A stretch of 64,000 bases of DNA. Source: Gottfriedia luciferensis (lineage in GTDB: Bacteria; Bacillota; Bacilli; Bacillales; Bacillaceae_G). The translations under genes were made by a program, and so were the position numbers. Every line of letters starts with the position of its first letter. The first letter of the stretch is position 1. The notes beneath the pieces were generated by a model. It was not told the origin of the DNA, did not search any database, and worked only from the letters and a program-made list of their open reading frames with translations. The stretch is from positions 44,327 through 108,326 of the forward strand of contig NZ_MDKC01000009.1 in assembly GCF_001712755.1 (NCBI RefSeq), in the 5' to 3' direction. This document shows positions 43,020 to 50,533 of this stretch, piece after piece.

Positions 43020-43883
43020 TTATTTTACCGGAATCCAAATTTCAGTATAATAATCTTCACTAAATGGATTTCCTTCTGGATAAAGTTCAAATTCTGGGAT
43101 ACCTGCATGTGAATAGCCACTTGAAGGAAACCATTCCGAATAAATCTTTTTCCATGCCGATTGCATTGCGTTCGGCATCGCTCCATGAACACCAAATACA
43201 GCCCATTTTGATGCAGGAATTTCGTGAAAATAAAAACCTTCTGGTACATCTCCTTCGTATTCGGTTGCAACCCAATATTCTAGTAAATTTTTTGATTTTT
43301 GCTCCTCGCTCATCATGCATACACCTAAAACACCTTTAATGTCACCGTTGTTCAATTCGTACAAACGATCACTCGTACCATTTTCATTAACCTCTTCCCA
43401 CATTTTAGGAATCAGTTGCTGTTGTTGATCATTCAAATAAGAAAACTCTTTTTTTACTCCAACTACTTGAAAAGCACTTTTTTCAACAATATTAAATTGC
43501 ATTGGTTCGGCTCCCTTCAAACTCACCTGAATAACGAGGCGGTTATATGATTTTAGTTTTCCAATAAACTTTCTTGCTTCACTTGGTGTTACACCATGCT
43601 GTCTTCTAAACGCTTTTGCAAAAGCCTCAGGAGAGTCATACCTATATTTCAAGGCAATATCAATTATTTTATGATCAGTAGTTGTTAATTCATTGGCCGC
43701 TAGCGTCAATCTTCTTCGTCTTATATATTCAGCTAGATTAATATCAGTTAAAATTGAAAATGTTCGCTGAAAATGAAAAACAGATGAATTAGCTTGTTTA
43801 GAAATTTCTTCAATCGTTAACTCGTTTAATAAATTGTCTTCAATATAATCAATTGCCTTTTGTAAAGATTCAACCCAAGCCAT
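43020..43883 (-). CDS. AraC-type regulator with GyrI-like effector domain
   Basis: 287 residues. Two helix-turn-helix motifs of the AraC/XylS family occupy residues 1-105 (LTIEEISKQANSSVFHFQRT and SPEAFAKAFRRQHGVTPSEA). The C-terminal 160 residues form a GyrI-like/Rob-type ligand-binding domain (SAFQVVGVKKEFSYL, EYWVATEY, WAVFGVHGAMPNAMQ, EFELYPEG). Such proteins, for example Rob and BmrR-like domains, sense toxic amphipathic compounds. The divergent or downstream target is not obvious. The closest neighbour is a DMT transporter gene on the same strand. Confidence 0.92.
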   Translation of the reverse strand: MAWVESLQKAIDYIEDNLLNELTIEEISKQANSSVFHFQRTFSILTDINLAEYIRRRRLTLAANELTTTDHKIIDIALKYRYDSPEAFAKAFRRQHGVTPSEARKFIGKLKSYNRLVIQVSLKGAEPMQFNIVEKSAFQVVGVKKEFSYLNDQQQQLIPKMWEEVNENGTSDRLYELNNGDIKGVLGVCMMSEEQKSKNLLEYWVATEYEGDVPEGFYFHEIPASKWAVFGVHGAMPNAMQSAWKKIYSEWFPSSGYSHAGIPEFELYPEGNPFSEDYYTEIWIPVK

Positions 43884-43964
43884 ATGACTCCTCCCTTAAT
43901 TACATCCTAACAAGTTAAATTGATTGAGTCCTGTCTTTTTATGCTCTTTTGTGACAGATAATCG

Positions 43965-44888
43965 TCAATTAGTCTCTTTTCGATCAGTCATTGATAAAAT
44001 GACAATCGTACTTATAATACATAGGCTACCGATCCAATCTATCATTTCAAAATTTACTCTTAACCAAATGACTGACAGTACAGCAGCTGATAATGGTTCC
44101 ACACATGCAAGTAAGCTAGATTCGGAAGCATTAATATACTTTAAACTCTCTAAGTAGCAATAAAAGGCTATTAACGTTCCAAATATAACAATAAAAATGA
44201 CTGCGAAATATGCACTCATCGACCAATGACCTTGGAAATTAAAAGGTGAATGTATGAAACTAAAACAAATTCCACCGATTAGCATTCCCCACCCTACTAC
44301 GATAGTCGACCCAAATTTTTTTAAAAGATTCTGAGGATGAATTGAATAAAATGCTAAAGCAAAAGCTGACGCTAACCCCCAAAATAATGCCCATCCAGTA
44401 ATAGACAATCCTTTAATCGTTCCATGTGTTACCAATAAAAATGTCCCTGCAAGCGCTAAAATGACAGCCAGTACTTCTTTTCTAGTTGGTACTTTTTTGA
44501 AACGCATTGCTAAAAAGCATGTAATAATGACAGGTGCCAAATATTGTAAAATTGTTGCTGTAGCAGCATTTGAAGCTTTTATTGCGGCAAAGTATGTATA
44601 TTGAACTGCTAACATTCCAAGAATACTAAATAACAATAAACTAAAGATATCCTTCTTATCCTTCCAAATTTCCGTTATATGTCCTTTTTCTTTTAGACTA
44701 GCAAAAATTAATAGGATGATTCCTGAAAACAATAATCGAATAACGACTAACCATTCTGGACTAAAATGATTTCTTTGAAATACAAATTGTGCAACAGTTC
44801 CAGATATGCCCCATAATATTGCCGCAGTTAATACGAGAATAATTCCCTTCGTTCTAGAATTTGTTAAGGCAATCTTATCTGCACTCAT
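43965..44888 (-). CDS. EamA/DMT-family transporter
   Basis: 307 residues from the ATG at 44888, behind GAGGGAG; the extension to 44966 is unsupported. Ten membrane helices arranged as two EamA repeats are visible (KGIILVLTAAILWGISGTVA at the start of the first, ITGWALFWGLASAFALAFYS at the second; PLSAAVLSVIWL near the end). Members export amino acids or other metabolites. The substrate is unknown. It lies upstream of the AraC-type regulator on the same strand, separated by 81 bases. Confidence 0.9.
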   Translation of the reverse strand: MSADKIALTNSRTKGIILVLTAAILWGISGTVAQFVFQRNHFSPEWLVVIRLLFSGIILLIFASLKEKGHITEIWKDKKDIFSLLLFSILGMLAVQYTYFAAIKASNAATATILQYLAPVIITCFLAMRFKKVPTRKEVLAVILALAGTFLLVTHGTIKGLSITGWALFWGLASAFALAFYSIHPQNLLKKFGSTIVVGWGMLIGGICFSFIHSPFNFQGHWSMSAYFAVIFIVIFGTLIAFYCYLESLKYINASESSLLACVEPLSAAVLSVIWLRVNFEMIDWIGSLCIISTIVILSMTDRKETN

Positions 44889-45083
44889 TCTTACTCCCTC
44901 CACAAAAAACAACAAATTAAAATAAGTTAATAGAAAAATCGTACCTAAATATTCAGAATATATCAATCAAAAATCTTTTTATTTTCAACAATTAGATTAA
45001 TTGAGAAATTATGATTAGAAATTGCTTAATTGGAAAAATTGAACATATACGATTTTGTATTAAATGATTTAGGAGACTAGTCT

Positions 45084-46004
45084 ATGAATGAGTTATATGA
45101 ATGTATCATAGTAGGGGGAGGTTTCGCAGGCTTACAGGCATCCATTCAGCTTGGTCGATACCAAAGGAATGTACTCGTAATTGACTCAAATTATGGTCGC
45201 TCAACATTATGTAAAACATATCGTAATATATTAGGTTGGCCGAATAGTATAAGTGGACAAGAGCTAAGACAACTAGGAAGAAAGCATGCTGAAGTTTATG
45301 GTGTATCATTCATCCAAGATAAAGTAATAAGTATACAAAACGTAAACAATCAATTCTTAATAGAGACGGAAACAGGAAAATCTTATTCTGCCAAAACAGT
45401 CTTACTAGCAACTGGACTAATTGATCGAATTCCTCAAATTAAAAATCTAGTCGATTGTCTTGGATCGACAATTTATGTTTGTCCAGATTGTGATGGATAT
45501 GAAATTTTAAATAAAAGTGTTTTAATACTTGGATCTGGTAATATTGGTGCAAATCTTGCCATAACATTAGCTTATTGGTCAAAACAAATTACATATATTA
45601 ATCACGATGGACATGACCTTGACTCCAAATTACATGACCAACTACAGAAAATTGGAGTTCACTATCGAAAAGAAACGATTAAAGAAGTACTCAAAGAAGA
45701 CGATTCCACTTTTAAAGGCATTTGTTTACATAGTGGTGAAATAATTTATGGGGACCGAGCATTTATTGGTTTTGGTGGAAATAAAGTACAAAATAGTCTC
45801 GCTATCCAGCTAGGAGTAAATCTTTTAAATAATAAGCATGTTATTGTAGACTCACGGACAAAGGAGACGAATGTTACAAATGTATGGGCAGCCGGCGATT
45901 TAGTAGCCCACTCTCAACAAGTCACAATAGCAATGGGCGATGGTACCCAAGCCGCTGTTTGGATACAAAAAAGATTATTAGAAATGAGTGTAAAAGAATC
46001 ATAA
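45084..46004 (+). CDS. Thioredoxin-reductase-like FAD/NAD(P)H oxidoreductase
   Basis: 306 residues. The FAD-binding VGGGFAGLQASIQLGR opens the protein, the redox pair is in VCPDCDGYE (Cys-Pro-Asp-Cys), the NAD(P) motif is LGSGNIGANL, and the C-terminal FAD segment is NVWAAGDLV. Length and order match low-molecular-weight thioredoxin reductases, but spacing and the CPDC site resemble the thioredoxin-reductase-like disulphide oxidases of gliotoxin/holomycin type as well as bacterial YumC relatives. It reduces or oxidises a disulphide partner that is not encoded nearby. Confidence 0.88.
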   Translation: MNELYECIIVGGGFAGLQASIQLGRYQRNVLVIDSNYGRSTLCKTYRNILGWPNSISGQELRQLGRKHAEVYGVSFIQDKVISIQNVNNQFLIETETGKSYSAKTVLLATGLIDRIPQIKNLVDCLGSTIYVCPDCDGYEILNKSVLILGSGNIGANLAITLAYWSKQITYINHDGHDLDSKLHDQLQKIGVHYRKETIKEVLKEDDSTFKGICLHSGEIIYGDRAFIGFGGNKVQNSLAIQLGVNLLNNKHVIVDSRTKETNVTNVWAAGDLVAHSQQVTIAMGDGTQAAVWIQKRLLEMSVKES

Positions 46005-46100
46005 ATAAAGCACTTTGTTCCCCCATCTTTTAGCCATTACACAGCTTAAACTAAAAATTCCCTACACCTTATCCATCTAACAAAATACCATTTAAGTTTA

Positions 46101-46141
46101 ACAAAAAAAGTATTACATCATTAAAAGAAGTAATACTTTTT
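46101..46141. terminator. Bidirectional terminator
   Basis: AAAAAGTATTAC pairs with GTAATACTTTTT, with A and T runs on both sides, between convergent genes. Confidence 0.82.
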
Positions 46142-46166
46142 TGCTGTTTTCACTTAACAAATCGTA

Positions 46167-46544
46167 TTAGAAAAATACTTTTATTAAAGTATACATAGTG
46201 ACGATTGCTAAAATAAACACTAAAATTGGTATTAATATTCGGATGAAAGTTGAAGGTATTCGATATCTTCTATAAGTATCCTCAATACAAATAATACATA
46301 GTAAATAGATTAATCCTGATATAATTGCTCTAGCTAAATCAAAATTCCCTAGTGATTTAATGGTGTGATTAACATGCTGAAATATATAAAATTGTACAAG
46401 ATTAAAAATTAAAAATAATAAAAAATAATAAAATACACTTAATATATAAGTACTAAATTTTATTTTTTCATGCTCAATATTTTGACGCTTTCTAATAAAG
46501 CGCTTCTTATGTCGCTCTTTCCTCGGTATAAATTGTTCGTCCAT
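46167..46544 (-). CDS. Small membrane protein, unknown
   Basis: 125 residues. A very basic N-terminus (RKERHKKRFIRKRQNIEHEK) precedes three hydrophobic helices (about 32-55, 70-87 and 98-120), giving an inside-positive orientation. No domain is recognised. Its upstream region, 46545-47210, contains the 52-bp repeat array and flanking hairpins rather than a gene. Confidence 0.7.
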   Translation of the reverse strand: MDEQFIPRKERHKKRFIRKRQNIEHEKIKFSTYILSVFYYFLLFLIFNLVQFYIFQHVNHTIKSLGNFDLARAIISGLIYLLCIICIEDTYRRYRIPSTFIRILIPILVFILAIVTMYTLIKVFF

Positions 46545-46730
46545 TTTAGTACATCCTTAGTTTAAAAATTAAATTATTTAAATCAAATTCTTACCTATAT
46601 TGTACATAAACATTCCATTATTTAAAAATTTATAATACATCTCTACAAAATTTACATCAAACTAAATAATCATAAAAATAATTATACCAAATTTCATTGA
46701 ATACATTTACTATTTTTTTCCAAAAAAAAT

Positions 46731-46771
46731 AAAAAAGTGTACTTAGAATGAATCTAATTACACTTTTTCAC
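46731..46771. repeat. Hairpin flanking the 52-bp repeat array, left side
   Basis: AAAAAGTGTA pairs with TACACTTTTT. It contains GTGTACTTAGAA (46737-46748), which recurs at 47174-47185 in the hairpin on the other side of the array. Confidence 0.5.
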
Positions 46772-46887
46772 GCTACTGAAAAACAACCTTGTTAAATAAG
46801 TTAGCAAATTTTCGTAAAAGAAGTAGAGTGATGTTGATTTCCATGTGACATAAGAGTATGACAACATCTTCTTTTTCAGTTTTACAT

Positions 46888-47160
46888 CTCATAAACCTTT
46901 TATGAGTAAGGTATTTTCTTATTTTTGCTGTTTTACTTACTCATGTACCCTTCATGCGGAACCTTTTTTCTTATTTTTGCTGTTTTACTTACTCATGAAC
47001 CACTCATGAGTCACCTTTTTTCTTATTTTTGCTGTTTTACTTACTCATGAACCCTTCATGCGGTACCTTTTTTCTTATTTTTGCTGTTTTACTTACTCAT
47101 GAACCCCTCATGAGTCACCTTTTTTCTTATTTGCTGTTTCACTTACTCATGAACCTTCAC
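46888..47160. repeat. Tandem array of a 52-bp hairpin-forming repeat, locus 1
   Basis: The GCTGTTTTACTT segment recurs at about 46927, 46979, 47031 and 47083 and, slightly shortened, 47133, a 52-bp period. Each unit ends in TTACTCATGAAC followed by one of two alternating tails: CCTTCATGCGG or a CTCATGAGTCACC type. Both tails can pair with the preceding CATGAA/ACTCATGA sequence. The array fills the gap between the MerR gene and a small membrane-protein gene. Units share about 30 positions with the array at 55229-55660. Confidence 0.85.
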
Positions 47161-47172
47161 GAATTAAGAACA

Positions 47173-47201
47173 GGTGTACTTAGAACTTGCCTAAGTACAC
47201 C
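47173..47201. repeat. Hairpin flanking the 52-bp repeat array, right side
   Basis: Perfect 11-bp stem GGTGTACTTAG / CTAAGTACACC with a 7-base loop, ten bases past the MerR stop codon. It may also help terminate that transcript, although no long T-run follows. Confidence 0.6.
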
Positions 47202-47210
47202 ATCCCCGAC

Positions 47211-47975
47211 TTATTTTTTATGTTGCGTGTAAATATGAATTGCATCTCTTAAAAATTCAGCAGTTCCTGGTTGTTCTTTATCGTAATGTGCTCTAAAGCG
47301 TTCATCGTCTACATACATTTGGGCTAGGCCTGCATGAGCTTCCTTACTATATTTGCTCCAATAAAATGTTAACCATTGTTTATGCAAATCAGCTGCTTTT
47401 TGGGCAATTTCACTTGATGGATCACCCGTTTTATATGCTTCAGCTAGTGTTTTTGCTAATTCTTCAGCAAGTCGCGTTACTTCTTTATGATCTTCTTCTG
47501 TCATATTCATTACTTTTTGATTTGCTTTATTAACAGCTTCATCCCCATATTTTTCACGTGCTTCTTTTCCATATTTCTTTTCATTTTCTTCAATCATATC
47601 TTTCTTAAAACCTTCAAATTTTTCTTTATTTGACATTGTAATTCTCCCCTCTGTTAGAGCAATTGACTTTTCAACGTTTGAAATTAATAAATCCAATTGC
47701 TTTCTTTTATCAAGAAGCCGCTCACGATGCTCGTTTAACGCCTTGGTACTATTAAAGTCAGGTGACGTGATAATTTCTTTAATGTTTTCTAAATTCATAC
47801 CTAGTTCTCTATAAAATAAGATTTGTTGTAAGCGATCTACTTCCGCTTGACCATAAATCCGATATCCTGATGAGTTAATTCTTGCCGGCTTAAGAATCCC
47901 AATCTCATCATAATATCTTAAAGTCCTTGTGCTGATTCCTGCTAGAAGTCCAAGCTTTTGTACAGTGTATTCCAT
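47211..47975 (-). CDS. MerR family regulator with TipAS antibiotic-recognition domain
   Basis: 254 residues. The MerR helix-turn-helix is YTVQKLGLLAGISTRTLRYY and the wing contains GYRIYGQAEVDRL, followed by a dimerisation coiled coil (about 80-115) and a TipAS domain (residues 120-254) with EKYGKEAREKYGDEAVNK and AHAGLAQMYVDDERF. It resembles B. subtilis Mta and Streptomyces TipAL, which bind thiopeptides or other drugs and activate exporter genes. Its own promoter has the 19-bp spacer typical of MerR targets, indicating autoregulation. No target exporter adjoins it. Confidence 0.92.
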   Translation of the reverse strand: MEYTVQKLGLLAGISTRTLRYYDEIGILKPARINSSGYRIYGQAEVDRLQQILFYRELGMNLENIKEIITSPDFNSTKALNEHRERLLDKRKQLDLLISNVEKSIALTEGRITMSNKEKFEGFKKDMIEENEKKYGKEAREKYGDEAVNKANQKVMNMTEEDHKEVTRLAEELAKTLAEAYKTGDPSSEIAQKAADLHKQWLTFYWSKYSKEAHAGLAQMYVDDERFRAHYDKEQPGTAEFLRDAIHIYTQHKK

Positions 47976-47998
47976 TGCGACTACCTCCTGACATCTTT

Positions 47999-48029
47999 AC
48001 AATACACCTTTACGCAACGTTAAAGTCAA
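47999..48029 (-). promoter_or_regulatory. MerR-type promoter with 19-bp spacer
   Basis: TTGACT (48024-48029) and TATTGT (47999-48004) on the minus strand are 19 bases apart, and the spacer carries the dyad CTTTAACG / CGTAAAG. This is the over-long spacer that MerR activators untwist. Confidence 0.75.
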
Positions 48030-48154
48030 TTCTATAATTTATATTTTTTAAGATTTTTTTTGGAGTAAGCTATACCCTGTTCAAAAAAATTTCTTTGAAC
48101 TACACTACATTTAATTTCTACCGATCGCTTGGTAACATTATTCATTACAAGACA

Positions 48155-48183
48155 TAAAAAAATCCCCTCTGCAATAGGGGATT
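48155..48183 (-). terminator. Terminator of the secreted-protein gene
   Basis: AATCCCCT pairs with AGGGGATT followed by TTTTTT on the minus strand. Confidence 0.82.
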
Positions 48184-48214
48184 ACATCAATCATGTAGAC
48201 AAACTACAAAATAA

Positions 48215-48715
48215 TTATTTACCTGTAAATACTTTTATACCATTTATACCATCAAATGGTTTTCCACCAGGAGCGTGCAAATGACGAACTGCTAGTTTAA
48301 ATCGCTTATTTGAAGGGATTTCTTGTTTAAAGGTTAACAAGAATGAATTGTTATCTCCTTGTACCTTTGTAATTGTAACTTGATTATTTGATAAGGCATT
48401 CCTTGCATTAAATTGACTTTTGTTTCCTAGTGATGCAATTCCGGTAGGGATTTTATCAGATAAACTTTGAATCCAATAAAAAGATGCTTTTGTTCCTAAA
48501 TAAATATCAACTTGTGAATCAAAAGTTACTAGGATCTGATTTGTTGAAACCTGGAAAATATCAGCTAGATTAGGAATTTTGTTAACAGTTTGGTTTGGCT
48601 TATATCCTTCAATTCGCAGAAATTCCTTTTTGCTAGTTGCATTTACCTGCTTATTTCCTGGAAGAATAGAAGACATTACAATCAATAAAATCATAATCTT
48701 ATAAAAAAATTTCAT
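48215..48715 (-). CDS. Secreted protein, unknown function
   Basis: 166 residues with a signal peptide (MKFFYKIMILLIVMSSILPG...VNA). The mature part is a beta-rich domain with ILVTFDSQVDIYLGTKASFY and FKLAVRHLHAPGGKPFDG; the latter is a distinctive histidine-glycine motif, but I cannot link it to a family. No catalytic set is apparent. It is a single gene with a strong terminator. Confidence 0.72.
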   Translation of the reverse strand: MKFFYKIMILLIVMSSILPGNKQVNATSKKEFLRIEGYKPNQTVNKIPNLADIFQVSTNQILVTFDSQVDIYLGTKASFYWIQSLSDKIPTGIASLGNKSQFNARNALSNNQVTITKVQGDNNSFLLTFKQEIPSNKRFKLAVRHLHAPGGKPFDGINGIKVFTGK

Positions 48716-48955
48716 TATAATCTGCCTCCCTATATATATATAACAATTTTATAATTTGATGTTTTGGCAAAATATATACTTAGATTTTTAAAATTTTATC
48801 AGTTTTTAATCTAATATTAGCTTTACTACTCCTTTCGCTCGAATAAGAGACGCACTTTTTTTTGTGAATAACGATAAATAGATAAAAAAATTGATTTATA
48901 TTTAAAATAATGGCAAACTATCTATAAGACTTAAGAGAGAATTATAGGTGTAATT

Positions 48956-49387
48956 ATGATTGAAATTAAAACTTCTACGTTGAGTGACGGTGAATTTAAT
49001 CGAGGTGTCTTTGCAACACGTGATATTGCAAAAGGTGAATTAATACACGAGGCGCCAGTTATTTCTTACCCGAACGAGGAACATGAGCATATCGAGAAAA
49101 CTTTATTAGCAGACTACGCATTTGAATATGGTATTAATCATTCAGCTATTCTTCTAGGATACGGAATGCTATTCAACCATTCTTATGATGCAAATGCAAC
49201 TTACGATATTAACTTTGATAATCACACATTTGATTTTTTCGCTTACAAAGACATTAAAGCTGGCGAAGAAATTTTGATTAATTATAATGGCGAAGTAGAT
49301 AATATGGATCCACTTTGGTTTAATAAAGATTATGAAGAAGTTATGAGCAAGGAAAAGGAAAAAGAAAATGAAAAAGAAACCAATTAA
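48956..49387 (+). CDS. SET-domain protein-lysine methyltransferase
   Basis: 143 residues. The SET core is complete in miniature: GVFATRDIAKGELIHEAPVI at the start, the pseudoknot motif LFNHSYDANATYD (Asn-His-Ser binding SAM), and AGEEILINYNG with the catalytic Tyr. The C-terminal tail is a Lys/Glu-rich helix, partly made by a repeated KEKEKE stretch. Bacterial SET proteins methylate lysines on proteins, for example nucleoid or ribosomal proteins, but the target here is unknown. Its stop codon lies within a hairpin terminator. Confidence 0.88.
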   Translation: MIEIKTSTLSDGEFNRGVFATRDIAKGELIHEAPVISYPNEEHEHIEKTLLADYAFEYGINHSAILLGYGMLFNHSYDANATYDINFDNHTFDFFAYKDIKAGEEILINYNGEVDNMDPLWFNKDYEEVMSKEKEKENEKETN

Positions 49388-49403
49388 TTGGTTTCTTTTT
49401 TTA
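49372..49403. terminator. Bidirectional terminator overlapping the SET gene end
   Basis: AAGAAACCAATT pairs with AATTGGTTTCTT, then a T-run. The last codons of the SET gene form the left arm. Confidence 0.8.
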
Positions 49404-49406
49404 TTT

Positions 49407-49934
49407 TTAAAGATTAATGGCACCATAAATTAATGCACCAAGTACTACAAAAGCCGGATGAATCTTAAATTTTTCCATTAAGAAAAATGTACAAGCCGCA
49501 ATAAAAATAACTTGGAATGCTCCAATATCATGAAACGAATCAGAAAAAGATTGATATGTAAGTAGACCTAAAAGGACAACAATTGTCGGTTTTACATATG
49601 CTGTCATTCTCTTCACTCGAATTGAGTCACGATTTTTATAAAGCAACCCAATCAATAGAATCATTAGCAATAAAGAAGGGAATACCGTTGCAAAGACTGC
49701 AATAAAGGAACCAAAGATTCCTCCAATTTTATATCCAATATAGCCAGCCATTTTTGTGGCGATAGGTCCTGGTAAGGCATTTCCCATTGCAAACGCTTCA
49801 TGAAATTCTTGCCCTGTTAACCAATGTTTTTGTGTAACAACTTCATTTTGAATTAATGGGATTGTAGCTGGCCCCCCACCATATCCTAAAAGATTCGTTA
49901 TAAGAAATGAAAGAAATAATTTCCAATAAATCAT
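49407..49934 (-). CDS. ywrA: Chromate transporter (ChrA short type), second half
   Basis: 175 residues with five or six membrane segments. The CHR domain signature is GYGGGPATIPLIQNEVV near residues 18-34 and FAMGNALPGPIATKMAGYIG. Short single-domain CHR proteins work as pairs of opposite topology; this gene overlaps its partner by four bases (ATGA), a classic coupled pair. B. subtilis ywrA and ywrB have the same arrangement beside the ywrD gamma-glutamyltransferase. Chromate export is the described function of the B. subtilis type pair, though the physiological substrate may be another anion. Confidence 0.85.
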   Translation of the reverse strand: MIYWKLFLSFLITNLLGYGGGPATIPLIQNEVVTQKHWLTGQEFHEAFAMGNALPGPIATKMAGYIGYKIGGIFGSFIAVFATVFPSLLLMILLIGLLYKNRDSIRVKRMTAYVKPTIVVLLGLLTYQSFSDSFHDIGAFQVIFIAACTFFLMEKFKIHPAFVVLGALIYGAINL

Positions 49935-50512
49935 TCGTTTGTACTCCCCTTCCTCGTCTGATGGTCATTTGAGGAAGTTGCTTTTACTGGTTGGAAGATT
50001 GCAAATATTAGTAAACTACCAATAATAATCGCTGGATGTATGTGTAAAAATTGAATTAGAAACAATCCAACAACTAAATGAATTAATATTGTTGGTGTTT
50101 TCAATCCTTTTTTTGAACTTTGATAAAATTGCCATGTTAATACACCTAACATTACCCCAACAACAGGTACAATTGATTCCTTCATCCCATTAACCCATTT
50201 TATATCTTTAAAAGACGATAATGATGTTAATAGTATAATCATTAATAGGATTGTCGGTAGGATCGTTGCAATAATCGCATTTAGCATTCCGATTATACCA
50301 CCCATACGATAACCGATATAACCTGCTAATTTTGTATTGATTGGACCTGGGAGCATATTACCTATAGCTAAAATTTCAGAAAACTCTTCGTCTTTCATCC
50401 ATTTATACGTATCAACGACTTCCTTATAAACTAGAGGAATCGTAGATGGTCCTCCACCATATCCTAATATACTACTTCGAAAAAACGCGATGAATATTTC
50501 TAATTGTTTCAT
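49931..50512 (-). CDS. ywrB: Chromate transporter (ChrA short type), first half
   Basis: 193 residues. CHR signature motifs are GYGGGPSTIPLVYKEVV and LAIGNMLPGPINTKLAGYIG, followed by five or six helices and a polar C-terminal tail. It forms a pair with the next gene, each supplying one half of a full-length ChrA. It starts 21 bases after the gamma-glutamyltransferase stop, so all three are probably one operon. The ywrC-like regulator present in B. subtilis is missing here. Confidence 0.85.
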   Translation of the reverse strand: MKQLEIFIAFFRSSILGYGGGPSTIPLVYKEVVDTYKWMKDEEFSEILAIGNMLPGPINTKLAGYIGYRMGGIIGMLNAIIATILPTILLMIILLTSLSSFKDIKWVNGMKESIVPVVGVMLGVLTWQFYQSSKKGLKTPTILIHLVVGLFLIQFLHIHPAIIIGSLLIFAIFQPVKATSSNDHQTRKGSTNE

Positions 50513-50533
50513 TAAATCATTTCCTTTTCATAT

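Noticed and set aside
46888..47160. CRISPR array
   Set aside because: The whole 52-bp unit is repeated with no unique spacers, and there are no cas genes nearby.
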